A stretch of 56,525 bases of DNA from Gammaproteobacteria bacterium (GTDB taxonomy: Bacteria > Pseudomonadota > Gammaproteobacteria > S012-40). The notes below the pieces were generated by a model. It was given only the letters and a program-made list of their open reading frames with translations. It searched no databases and was not told the origin of the DNA. Where the stretch lies: contig JAOUJM010000003.1 of the NCBI GenBank assembly GCA_029883265.1, positions 1-56,525 of the forward strand, in the 5' to 3' direction. The number at the start of each line of letters is the position of its first letter. The first letter of the stretch is position 1. Made by a program: the position numbers and the translations under genes. Positions 32,745 to 41,307 of the stretch are shown one piece after another.

Positions 32745-35570
32745 ATGATTAATTTGATTCGATGGATAAAACAGAACGCTACATCTGCTCTCGCAGGTTT
32801 GATGCTTATATTTTTCTGTTCATCGGTCTATGCAATTGAGCTTAGTGTAATAGACTCACTTTTGGATGAAGGTGTTGGCTATACCCGTCAGGGTAATTTT
32901 GATCGAGCTTTACAAAAATTTAATGAAATGCTATTGCTGGAGCCTAAGCATCCAGAGGCGTTTTTCCGCATTGGCGTGGTACATATCAATCAAAAGAAAG
33001 TTAGTGAAGGTATAAAGTATATTAAAAAAAGCATTGAGTTAGACAAGAATAATGTCCGCTACAGTCTCTATCTAGGTCAACTCTATGAAAAACAAAATGA
33101 AGAAGAAAAAGCGATCGCAGAATACGAGCGAATGCTTGCATCTGGTACCGCAGATAAGCGAATAAAAGATATTGAGAAAAGAATGTCACTGATTACGGGA
33201 AAACAGTTGGCTCGCAAAAACGAGTTGAACGCGGCACTGCTAATCTATAACGGTTTGCTATTAGAATTTCCCGATGACTTTGATGTGCTATATGGCATTG
33301 GTGCTATGTATTTATTGCTAAATAGAGTTGAGGAAGCCGAACTGACCTACCGTCGCTTATTCCAGATATCACCAAATAATGTTTTGGTCAATTTGAACTT
33401 GGCGACTATTTTTGAACGAACCGGTCGTTCCCAAGAGGCAATGGAATATTATGAGAATATCATCACCAGTGATGCAAGCAAAGAGATGGTAACCAATGCT
33501 CGCATCAAACATGGAGTGATTCGTGGTCGATTATTATTAGCAGACAAACAATGGAATGAGGCGATGAAAGTCTTTCGTTCAGTGGCTGAGATCGATCCGA
33601 CGAATACTGAAGCCTATATGAATATTGCTCTAGCATTCGCTAGCAGTGGTAATTTCAAAGAAGCTGAGATTGCATTTAAAAAAGTATTATTAATTAATGA
33701 AAACGATCTGGCGGCGCGTACAAACCTTGGTGGGGTTTATTTGGCAACAGGTGAGTTTGAAAAAGCTAGAGCAGAGTTTCTTACGATTATTGAACAGGAT
33801 AAAACAGGGCGCTATGCGAGTGAAGCAAAGAAACGCATGAATGCTATGCACTCTCAAATTGCTGAATCGGCCTTGCGCAGTGGAAAAGTCGAAGAAAGTC
33901 TTAAAGAATACCAAAAGGCCTTGGATTTCTATTCAGGTGACATCAAAGCCAGTTTTCAACGTGGCTTGATTTTTATGCAGCAGAAAAAACTTGATGATGC
34001 GGTTTTGGAATTCGAGAATGTTGTGCGGCATTCGCCGGACAATGTGCATGCAAGACTGAATTTGGCAAAATTGTTCGAAGACATGAATCGTCATATGGAT
34101 GCAGCCATACAATATCGAGCGGTTATTGATATAGGGCCTGGTGGTCGAGAAGAAGCAGTTGCACGAAATAAATGGGAAGTGGCGCATGCGCGAGGTTTGG
34201 TCAAAGACAATAAATTTACGGAGGCCGAAGCAATTTTTCAGAATCTTATTCAAGCTCGTGGGGATGATCCTGAAATTTATTTTTTTCTGGCGGGTGTGCA
34301 GCGTGCAAAAGGAAAATTGCGAGAAGCCGCTGCATCTTATCAAAAACTATTAGATATGAATGCTAAAATTTATTTGGTGCGTATGAGCTTAGCGAATATT
34401 TACGAGCAATTACAATTAGACGAGCTGGCGGCAAGAGAGTACCGAACCTTGATATTTGCAGCTAGAGCCGATAAAAACACAATAGCGCAGGCTGAGGATC
34501 GATTGAGAATTGTTGAAAGTCGCCTTAATGGTTTCACCAATAGTTTGGGTTATACAATCGAATTTGATAATAATTTAAATCTCAATAATGCGCGACCGCT
34601 CAAGGATTTTCGAACGGATTTATCCTTAAATTTCCGCTATGGACTACAGCTAAAAGATTCAGCGTTTAACCTGAGCCTGTCACCGGTTCATTCCACATAT
34701 CACGTTAATCCATCGGATCTCATGCGTGTGGATTCGCGTTTATTTTATCGTAGTGGCCCGCTTGAGGACAATTGGTATGTAGATATAGCACGCATTGATA
34801 TGCAAGGCCTACTGGAAGGGCTTCCTTATAGTCAATCCAATGCTGTGCGCCTAGGGCAAAATCGCCGCATGTTTTATCCGGCATTTTTAAATATGGCGCC
34901 CCCTGGTTTTGAAGGTGAGGAAATTCCAACGGAAATACGCAATAGTTTATCAATAAACTATATTTCCACTTTGCAAGCGCCCCGAGTAAAATCCATTCGT
35001 GGTTCGATTTCTTTGTCCGCAAAACAGAACTTGTTTTACGGAATCGGTGCCGAAGCCAGTTATGAGCTAGCTGCCAATCGTAGTATCGTCAATATCGAAA
35101 ATACGGATCGCTTGAGTTTCGTTGATCCAAATTCAAATCTGCCTGTTTTTGGCGAAGTCACAATTACCTATGCCTCCAAAGACTATGAATATAACAGCCA
35201 TGCATTTTCATTAAGAATTTCAAAAGTACTAGCTCCCGGAACCGTAGGCGAACTTTTCTCAAATTTGACCTATCAAGGTTACATTAATCCAGATACAGGT
35301 GCGGCGGCAGACAATAAGTCGCAGACTCGTACCAACGTCATTTTAAATATGCTTGCGCGAGTGAATTACGAATTTATTAAAGACGTGCGATTTTTTGTCC
35401 ATGGTTCCTGGACTGGAAATTATTCTAATCTAGCAACCGGTATTACACGAGCCGTTAGGGATGAAGACTCAAGACAAGAAGGTCGTCAAGCCATATCGAG
35501 TTTCCAAAGTACATCGTTAGGCAATTACACCCGGCTCAACATGGCCGTGGGAATGTCCATGAATTTTTAA
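32745..35570 (+). CDS. TPR-rich periplasmic plus outer-membrane barrel protein
   Basis: 941 residues. Signal peptide, then about 16 tetratricopeptide-like repeats through residue 600 (for example AFFRIGVVHINQKKVSEGI, VLVNLNLATIFERTGRSQEA, AYMNIALAFASSGNFKEAE), then a C-terminal region of about 340 residues of beta strands starting near LGYTIEFDNNLNLNN and ending in LNMAVGMSMNF. This TPR-plus-porin layout resembles exopolysaccharide export proteins such as PgaA, BcsC and AlgK/AlgE fusions. It starts 22 bases after the small barrel gene. Predicted substrate unknown; the context suggests envelope export. It overlaps the convergent ABC permease gene by four bases at the shared TTAA stops. Confidence 0.75.
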   Translation: MINLIRWIKQNATSALAGLMLIFFCSSVYAIELSVIDSLLDEGVGYTRQGNFDRALQKFNEMLLLEPKHPEAFFRIGVVHINQKKVSEGIKYIKKSIELDKNNVRYSLYLGQLYEKQNEEEKAIAEYERMLASGTADKRIKDIEKRMSLITGKQLARKNELNAALLIYNGLLLEFPDDFDVLYGIGAMYLLLNRVEEAELTYRRLFQISPNNVLVNLNLATIFERTGRSQEAMEYYENIITSDASKEMVTNARIKHGVIRGRLLLADKQWNEAMKVFRSVAEIDPTNTEAYMNIALAFASSGNFKEAEIAFKKVLLINENDLAARTNLGGVYLATGEFEKARAEFLTIIEQDKTGRYASEAKKRMNAMHSQIAESALRSGKVEESLKEYQKALDFYSGDIKASFQRGLIFMQQKKLDDAVLEFENVVRHSPDNVHARLNLAKLFEDMNRHMDAAIQYRAVIDIGPGGREEAVARNKWEVAHARGLVKDNKFTEAEAIFQNLIQARGDDPEIYFFLAGVQRAKGKLREAAASYQKLLDMNAKIYLVRMSLANIYEQLQLDELAAREYRTLIFAARADKNTIAQAEDRLRIVESRLNGFTNSLGYTIEFDNNLNLNNARPLKDFRTDLSLNFRYGLQLKDSAFNLSLSPVHSTYHVNPSDLMRVDSRLFYRSGPLEDNWYVDIARIDMQGLLEGLPYSQSNAVRLGQNRRMFYPAFLNMAPPGFEGEEIPTEIRNSLSINYISTLQAPRVKSIRGSISLSAKQNLFYGIGAEASYELAANRSIVNIENTDRLSFVDPNSNLPVFGEVTITYASKDYEYNSHAFSLRISKVLAPGTVGELFSNLTYQGYINPDTGAAADNKSQTRTNVILNMLARVNYEFIKDVRFFVHGSWTGNYSNLATGITRAVRDEDSRQEGRQAISSFQSTSLGNYTRLNMAVGMSMNF

Positions 35571-36328
35571 TCGCGTAAACCTTTAAACGCTGAAATCGCC
35601 CAAAATAATGCAGCGAGAGTGATCGCCAGCGTTACAAAAAATCCTTGTAAAAATAATTCTGTATTAATTTCCTTTGTAAGCACTGCGCGTAATGCATCCA
35701 CGCCATATTCAACCGGATTGACTAAGGCTGCGGTTTGAATCCACTCGGGCATAAAGGCTTCAGGCACCATGGCGCTGGAGAAAAACATTAATGGCAGAGT
35801 CATCATATTTCCCATGATCACCAGTGGTTCTTCACGTTGTGATAAAATCGCAAAGCCATTTGAAAGACAAGCAAAGGCGATTCCCAATAGCAGCATTATC
35901 GATAAGATCAAAAACAAATTAAGCGGGTGCCAGGAAAAATTCGCACCTAGCATCCATGCCACAGCCAAAACAATCAATGCCTGAGCGACAACTTGTGAAG
36001 CGGAATGCAATACGCGGCTTAGCACAATCGATGCGCGTGAAATGGGTGATACTAATAGTTTGTCCACGGTACCGGAATTGATTTCACGTAATAAACTAAC
36101 CCCCGACCACGACGAACCGAATAACACTGTCATCATTAAAACGCCTGGTAAAAAATAATCCAAATAGGTGTCACCAGGGAAACCGGGTAATTGAGCGAAA
36201 TTACTAAAGAGTGCAGTGAAAATAAATAACCACAACAAGGGCTGGATCAAACTAAACAAAGACCATAAAGGCATGCGTAAAGAAATGATGAGGTATTTAT
36301 TATATAAGTGCCAAGTATCTGCAATCAT
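35567..36328 (-). CDS. ABC-2 type transporter permease
   Basis: 253 residues with six membrane helices. ABC-2 motifs: LWLFIFTALFSNF, YLDYFLPGVLMMTVLFGSSW and the MTLPLMFFSSAMVPEAFMP segment followed by NPVEYGVDALRAVL, typical of the DrrB/NodJ-like permeases. It works with the ATPase encoded 29 bases upstream. Substrate unknown; candidates are lipids, glycans or drugs. Confidence 0.9.
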   Translation of the reverse strand: MIADTWHLYNKYLIISLRMPLWSLFSLIQPLLWLFIFTALFSNFAQLPGFPGDTYLDYFLPGVLMMTVLFGSSWSGVSLLREINSGTVDKLLVSPISRASIVLSRVLHSASQVVAQALIVLAVAWMLGANFSWHPLNLFLILSIMLLLGIAFACLSNGFAILSQREEPLVIMGNMMTLPLMFFSSAMVPEAFMPEWIQTAALVNPVEYGVDALRAVLTKEINTELFLQGFFVTLAITLAALFWAISAFKGLRD

Positions 36329-36357
36329 GGGTGTAAGTAATCCTTAATAAGTTAGTT

Positions 36358-37812
36358 TCAGTCGTCAGATTTTTTTTGCCACTGGGACGCATTTTTGTCC
36401 CAGGCTTGCTTTGATGCAGCATCCGTTGGATCTGCAGTGCCTACCGATCCTTTTTGTGTTTCATCGTCTGAAGACTTGCCTTCTTGCGGTGCAGTTTTCC
36501 ACGCTTGGGATAAATCGTCTTTGTTTTCTTTCCATTGATTTGCCCACTCACCAGGGCTGTTTTGCCATTTCTCTGCTTGATCCTGCCAGTTTTCGTTCTG
36601 TTCGCTAGTGCTTTTCACTGGTGCTGCAGTTTTTTTCTCGGTTTCTATGCTGTTGGTCGATTGAGTTTTTTCTTTACCAGTAAATTCAGTGTTTGAAGAT
36701 GCGTCATTATTATTTTGCCATTGCTCGACCGGGGCTTGCGAAGGTGTTTTCTGTTTTTGTTGCCAATTCTCATCGGTGTTATTTTCTTGTTGCCATTTTT
36801 TCGCCCACTTATTGTTGGGTCCAGCTTTGCCGGCCCATTTTTCCCACCACTGTTCTCCACCGTCTTCCGATTTACTATTTAAACTGGCGCCGGTGTAACG
36901 AATAAAAACATCGTCGAGTGACGGTTGAGAAAAACTGATTTGCCCAATTTCAATCAGTGCTTCGTGTGCTGCTTCCATTATTTTTGGTATGGCTTGTGGA
37001 CCATTCGTGACATAGATATGTAAATTGTTGCCTTCCCACGATGCGTCTTTTACATAATCCTGAGTTTTCAAATTCCAAAAGAACGTTTGATTTTCAGTGG
37101 ATTCGTTAACAAACGAAATGCTGACTACATCGCCTTGAATTGATTGTTTCAAGGCCAATGGCGTGTCGATGATTTTAATTTGGCCTTGATTAATGATTGC
37201 GACTTTATGTGCGAGCTTGTCTGCTTCTTCTAGATAATGTGTGGTTAATAAAATGGTCAATCCCAAATCTTCGTTGATGCGGCGGATATAGCGCCATAAG
37301 TCTTGACGACTTTGCGTATCCAAACCCAAAGTCGGCTCGTCTAAAAATAAAACTTTGGGACGATGAATCAGAGCGCAGGCAATATCCAGTTTTCGACGGT
37401 TACCTCCCGAGTAAGTCGACACCAAATTATCCAGTGCGTCATTAATTTTGAAATATTGACTTAACTCATCTATGCGTTGGCGAATATCACTTTTAGTCAT
37501 GTGATAAAGCTGGCCCTGCAAGCGCATATTTTCTCGGCCGGTGAGAAAATAATCGATGCCCGTTTCCTGAGCCACATAACCGATAGCTTGGCGTACTAAC
37601 TCCGGTGCCGAGTCGACATTATGACTGGCAACAAGTACCTCACCTTCATCAAAGCCACTGAGAGTGGTTGCGACCTTTATAGTGGTGGTTTTACCGGCAC
37701 CATTGGGGCCGAGTAGGGCAAGAATTTCGCCAGCTCCTATTTCCAGATCCACGCCATTAACCGCCGTGGCTCCTGAGAGGTAGGTTTTTTTCAGCCCTTT
37801 GATGGAAATCAT
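36358..37812 (-). CDS. ABC transporter ATPase with tryptophan-rich C-terminal tail
   Basis: 484 residues. The first 310 are a DrrA-type ATPase: Walker A GPNGAGKTTTIKV, Q-loop VAQETG, signature YSGGNRRKLDIACAL, Walker B VLFLDEPTLGLD, switch His in LTTHYLEEA. The family normally ends near residue 310-330. Here a 170-residue tail (residues 315-484, bases 36361-36870) follows, rich in Trp (14), Gln, Asn, Lys and Asp, with short units such as EKWQNSPGEWANQW and ENWQQ, and predicted disorder. The ATPase should be cytoplasmic, so the tail is too. AAGGAG precedes the ATG. First gene of a two-gene operon with the permease. Confidence 0.9.
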   Translation of the reverse strand: MISIKGLKKTYLSGATAVNGVDLEIGAGEILALLGPNGAGKTTTIKVATTLSGFDEGEVLVASHNVDSAPELVRQAIGYVAQETGIDYFLTGRENMRLQGQLYHMTKSDIRQRIDELSQYFKINDALDNLVSTYSGGNRRKLDIACALIHRPKVLFLDEPTLGLDTQSRQDLWRYIRRINEDLGLTILLTTHYLEEADKLAHKVAIINQGQIKIIDTPLALKQSIQGDVVSISFVNESTENQTFFWNLKTQDYVKDASWEGNNLHIYVTNGPQAIPKIMEAAHEALIEIGQISFSQPSLDDVFIRYTGASLNSKSEDGGEQWWEKWAGKAGPNNKWAKKWQQENNTDENWQQKQKTPSQAPVEQWQNNNDASSNTEFTGKEKTQSTNSIETEKKTAAPVKSTSEQNENWQDQAEKWQNSPGEWANQWKENKDDLSQAWKTAPQEGKSSDDETQKGSVGTADPTDAASKQAWDKNASQWQKKSDD

Positions 37813-37923
37813 ATCTTACTCCTTCACTAGAGGGCGTATTATACCTGGGGCATTCATATTGGGTAGTCGCTAAAACCAATTTTCATTTGATACATAGCAA
37901 TAAAGGCTTGAAACTCAAAAAAT

Positions 37924-37945
37924 TGTGACGATTCCCTGATTCACA
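37924..37945. promoter_or_regulatory. TGTGA...TCACA inverted repeat at pentaheme cytochrome promoter
   Basis: TGTGA (37924-37928) and TCACA (37941-37945) with 12 bases between them directly abut the -35 box at 37946. Third example of the pentamer pair before a multiheme cytochrome in this window. Confidence 0.35.
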
Positions 37946-37974
37946 TTGACAGTATGCAGTCGGTTCCGTAAAGT
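37946..37974 (+). promoter_or_regulatory. Sigma70-like promoter of pentaheme cytochrome
   Basis: A consensus TTGACA (37946-37951), a 17-base spacer and TAAAGT (37969-37974). It lies 50 bases before the cytochrome start codon, which has GGGAGG upstream. Confidence 0.6.
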
Positions 37975-38023
37975 CCAAAGTTTGGCTCCAATGCTTTGGG
38001 TTTAGGGAGGATGACCCGCTTCC

Positions 38024-39151
38024 ATGGGAAATATAGTTAGCTGGAAACATAGTGTAATCGCCGCGCTTATACTTAGTGCTGCACTAGGGATTGTAAGTCT
38101 GATCGATTTGAAAACCGTGTCGGCGGATGGTTGGGACACCAGTTCTCAAGCAGAAGCGATAGACAGTATTGTCAAATCGCGGCATAACCTCACGATGTCC
38201 TACACCTCATTCCAAGCCCAGATGAACGATTTGCGCAATAATTATTATGAAGTGTGCGTCTACTGTCATACGCCTCATGGTGCAAACTCAACAGTCGCTG
38301 CACCCCTATGGAATCGAACGGTTATTAATCGAACCTACCAAGTTTTCGGTAGCGGCTCTGTCTCCGGTGCCGCAAATTCCTTAAGTGGCGAGAGCGTGGG
38401 TCAACCTGGACCAAATTCTCTAACCTGTTTATCCTGCCATGACGGCGCAACAGCGATTGATTCAATAATTAATATGCCTACTCAAATGAGTAGTACGCAT
38501 CGTGCCGGTTATAGTGTGCTTCAGGAAACCAGTGAAAACGATTCTTTTCTCGATGCTTGGGCTGATAATCAATTAGGCATGACCACAGGTAATCATTCGG
38601 CATTCAATGATACAGGTACCGGTGGTGGACTAAATGAAGGTACTACATCGAATGGAGAATGCTTTTCTTGTCATAACGGTGGAACCACGGCTATTGGCCC
38701 AGATTTTGGTGTCTTTGTTATTGGCGGTAAATACGGCCATTCTGCCGGTGCGGACGCACAAACGCCTCCTGTATCCGGTACTGATAACTTGCAAAAAATT
38801 TATAATGACTTAACCGATGACCATCCAATTGGTGTGAAATATCCATCAGATTTCAGCGCAGCCCGTATCGATTATAACGAGCCGGATGTAGTTAAGGGCC
38901 GTATTGCATTTTTTGATACCAATGGCAACCGGCATGCCGATCCTAGTGAAGTCCGATTGTATGACACCGGTGATGGTTTAGAAGTGGAGTGTGGCTCCTG
39001 TCATGATCCTCATGGTGTGAAGCAGAACAACGTAGCAACCGGAGAATTAATTCCTAGTTTTCTACGGGTGGGGCAGCGTGATCCGAGTCAATCCAATGTG
39101 TTAACAGGCAACACGGCAAGTAGTTTGTGTTTAACCTGCCATGTTAAATAG
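38024..39151 (+). CDS. Pentaheme c-type cytochrome, doubled-CXXCH type
   Basis: 375 residues with an N-terminal export segment and five motifs: CVYCH followed by TPHG, CLSCH followed by DGA, CFSCH followed by NGG, CGSCH followed by DPHG, and a terminal CLTCHVK. It shares NDHPIG-type (DDHPIGVKY) and terminal blocks with the tetraheme protein at 7780, but has a fifth heme inserted between the second and third. It stands alone with its own promoter 12 kb from the ccm genes. Probably exchangeable with or a partner of the main cluster's cytochromes. Its stop directly abuts the stop of the convergent MoeB-like gene. Confidence 0.9.
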   Translation: MGNIVSWKHSVIAALILSAALGIVSLIDLKTVSADGWDTSSQAEAIDSIVKSRHNLTMSYTSFQAQMNDLRNNYYEVCVYCHTPHGANSTVAAPLWNRTVINRTYQVFGSGSVSGAANSLSGESVGQPGPNSLTCLSCHDGATAIDSIINMPTQMSSTHRAGYSVLQETSENDSFLDAWADNQLGMTTGNHSAFNDTGTGGGLNEGTTSNGECFSCHNGGTTAIGPDFGVFVIGGKYGHSAGADAQTPPVSGTDNLQKIYNDLTDDHPIGVKYPSDFSAARIDYNEPDVVKGRIAFFDTNGNRHADPSEVRLYDTGDGLEVECGSCHDPHGVKQNNVATGELIPSFLRVGQRDPSQSNVLTGNTASSLCLTCHVK

Positions 39152-39904
39152 CTAGCTGCACACTGGACAATTAGGATCCTTTTTCAATTTAAGCGAGCGC
39201 CATTCCATGGTTGATGCATCGAGTAAAAGCAGTCGTCCATGCAAATCCTCACCAATCCGCATTAACACTTTTAAAACTTCAGTGGCTTGAATAGTGCCAA
39301 TAATTCCCACAACCGGCGCAACTACGCCATTATCGGTACAAGTTTCACCTAACTCATCGCTTTCTTTATACAAACAATGATAGCAAGGACCTTCATCATC
39401 CAAATCGGGTCGGAAAACCGTAACCTGGCCTTCCATGCGAATGACTGAGCCAGAAACCAGCGGTGTTTTCTCTGCAACACAGCAGCGGTTCAAAGCGAAA
39501 CGAGAACTGAAATTGTCTGTAGTATCGACCACAACATCCGCTAAACGAACCTGTTCCGCTAACTCGTCGCCTTCTAGTTTGTGATTAATAATTGTGACCT
39601 GTGTGTCGCTGCTTAAGGCCGCAAGAGTTTCTTTGGCTGAGACGACTTTCTCCCGTCCAACGTCTGCTTCCGTGTGCAAGATCTGGCGTTGAAGATTGGT
39701 AATTTCAACTTTATCAAAATCCGAAATAACTAAATGGCCTACGCCACTGGTCGCCAGATAAATCGCCACGGGTGAGCCTAAGCCGCCTGCACCTAAAATA
39801 AATACACGCGATTCGAGTAATTTTTCCTGACCTTCATAATTGATTTGCGGCAACATCATTTGCCGGTTGTAACGCCACATTTGATCGTCTGTCATATCAG
39901 CCAT
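39152..39904 (-). CDS. moeB: ThiF/MoeB-family adenylyltransferase
   Basis: 250 residues. Rossmann ATP-binding motif VFILGAGGLGSPVAIYL, DFDKVEITNLQRQIL, conserved Asp in VVVDTTDNFSSRFALN, the Cys region GETCTDNGVVAPVVG, and zinc-binding pairs CYHC and CPVC. Such proteins adenylate the C-terminal Gly-Gly of MoaD or ThiS. With moaA, moaC, moaD and moaE 1.4-4.5 kb away, and a MoaD ending in Gly-Gly, the MoeB role is the likely one, but ThiF cannot be excluded by sequence alone. Confidence 0.85.
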   Translation of the reverse strand: MADMTDDQMWRYNRQMMLPQINYEGQEKLLESRVFILGAGGLGSPVAIYLATSGVGHLVISDFDKVEITNLQRQILHTEADVGREKVVSAKETLAALSSDTQVTIINHKLEGDELAEQVRLADVVVDTTDNFSSRFALNRCCVAEKTPLVSGSVIRMEGQVTVFRPDLDDEGPCYHCLYKESDELGETCTDNGVVAPVVGIIGTIQATEVLKVLMRIGEDLHGRLLLLDASTMEWRSLKLKKDPNCPVCS

Positions 39905-39928
39905 TGCGTTTTCCTCTCATAATCTTGT

Positions 39929-40855
39929 CTACCACTCATATGCAACAACGGAATCCAAAGGTGTCCGTCCATCATCGGCCCAGCCGCCGACTAAATAAAG
40001 TGTTTGTTCTATTTGTGTATAACCCATTGCCGCTCTTGGCAAAGGCATATCCGGTATCGCCAGCCATTCGCCAGTCGCATAGGAAAATGCAATAGCACGT
40101 GCGTGAATATTGTCTGTACTATAACCGCCAAAAAATAACACATGTTCGCCTGTATTCCACAAACCATGACCGGCTGCTGGCCAAGGTAGTTTAAATCTAG
40201 GGTCTTTTATCCACTGATTATTTTGGGAAGAATAAGTTTCGAAGAAATCAAAATTATTAAAACCTTCAGGCGTGAAAGCAACACCGCCACTGACCATTAT
40301 TCGAGCCTCATGTACGAATGCAGCTGCTGCGAACCTTGGGGTCGGCAATGCAGCAAGTGTTTGCCAACTCGTCTCACCGGGGCGCCAGCGCTCACAGAAG
40401 TCAAAACCAGGATCGGTTTTGGGACCTCCTAAACAGGCCTTTGGGTGATGACCACCGAGGATGTAAATATATCCGTCCATGAATGCTGCTGCGGGGTAAT
40501 CGTGTGGCTGTAATAAGGAAACGCTGGTTTCCCAAGTTTCATTATTTGGATCAAATACTTCGACGGTAGTCAGAAATTGGAAATTGCCATCGGGTTTTTT
40601 AAAACCACCACCAAGCACGTAGATTTTGTCATCGACAACAAAAGCCGCCGTGCCCGAGCGCTTGCTCGGCATGGCAGGCAAATCCTGCCACTGAGCAACT
40701 GCCGGGTCAAAGACATAGCTGCTATCGAGACTTAGGAAATTGGGTCCGCCGCCACCAAAAACATAAATTTTGTTTTTGTAGCTCACCACGGCAGGGTGGG
40801 AGCGGGCGATAGGTAGGGCGGGAAGTGTTTTCCACTGTCCAAATTCTATACTCAT
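39929..40855 (-). CDS. Kelch-repeat beta-propeller protein
   Basis: 308 residues with about six kelch blades, each with a Gly-Gly pair and a later Tyr/Trp: KIYVFGGGG, KIYVLGGGFK, GYIYILGGHH, ARIMVSGGV, HVLFFGGYS, TLYLVGGWAD. No signal peptide, so apparently cytoplasmic, which is less usual than the exported NanM-type bacterial kelch proteins. Co-directional with and 24 bases before the MoeB-like gene, so probably in one transcript. AAGGA precedes the ATG. Function unknown. Confidence 0.85.
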   Translation of the reverse strand: MSIEFGQWKTLPALPIARSHPAVVSYKNKIYVFGGGGPNFLSLDSSYVFDPAVAQWQDLPAMPSKRSGTAAFVVDDKIYVLGGGFKKPDGNFQFLTTVEVFDPNNETWETSVSLLQPHDYPAAAFMDGYIYILGGHHPKACLGGPKTDPGFDFCERWRPGETSWQTLAALPTPRFAAAAFVHEARIMVSGGVAFTPEGFNNFDFFETYSSQNNQWIKDPRFKLPWPAAGHGLWNTGEHVLFFGGYSTDNIHARAIAFSYATGEWLAIPDMPLPRAAMGYTQIEQTLYLVGGWADDGRTPLDSVVAYEW

Positions 40856-41307
40856 TCGAGGTGTTTCCTTGTAAACCTTGGGTGCTTTTGTTCGTTTATA
40901 ATCAATCTAGCCGAGCATCTTAGCAAATCTAAAAATATTTTAGTAAATGCGCTAGGTTGTTAATCCTTAATAAATAAATGGGGGGTACGATATTACCTGA
41001 GAAGTCACTATATTTATAGTATGGGGATGGGTAGCTTCAAACTATAGAATAATTAGATTAATCCATGCTGATTGTAGTAAACTAATACGAATCAGTAGCT
41101 TAGGTTAAAAAACGAACGTTTTGTGTTTTAACTTAAGTGGATTTCTTGTAAGATAGGCGACTTTGAGTTAATCTAAAAGTATAGGGGAATACTAGGTTAT
41201 TCAAATGGGGTGGTTATACCCAGCCAACAATGACAAGGAAAGCCAAGCGGCAGTTCGAATATGGCTAATGTAACTGAGATAAACGGCTCGGGGGTGTGGA
41301 AGTGTTT
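40856..41307. other. Long non-coding region between kelch and moaA genes
   Basis: 452 bases without a gene. TTTAAC (41127-41132), a 16-base gap and TAAGAT (41149-41154) form a weak candidate promoter for moaA, leaving a leader of about 145 bases. GGGTGGTTATACCC near 41205-41218 can fold. A leader this long could hold a riboswitch, but I could not match it to the molybdenum cofactor motif. Confidence 0.3.

Noticed and set aside
36361-36870. ABC ATPase tail as a frameshift artefact
   Set aside because: The in-frame tail has consistent, repeating composition to a normal stop, and the other frames do not restore an ATPase-like ending because the conserved domain is already complete.
37924-37945. 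Standard CRP or FNR binding site
   Set aside because: The half-sites are 12 bases apart rather than the six (CRP) or four (FNR) expected, so it is reported only as an unassigned inverted repeat.
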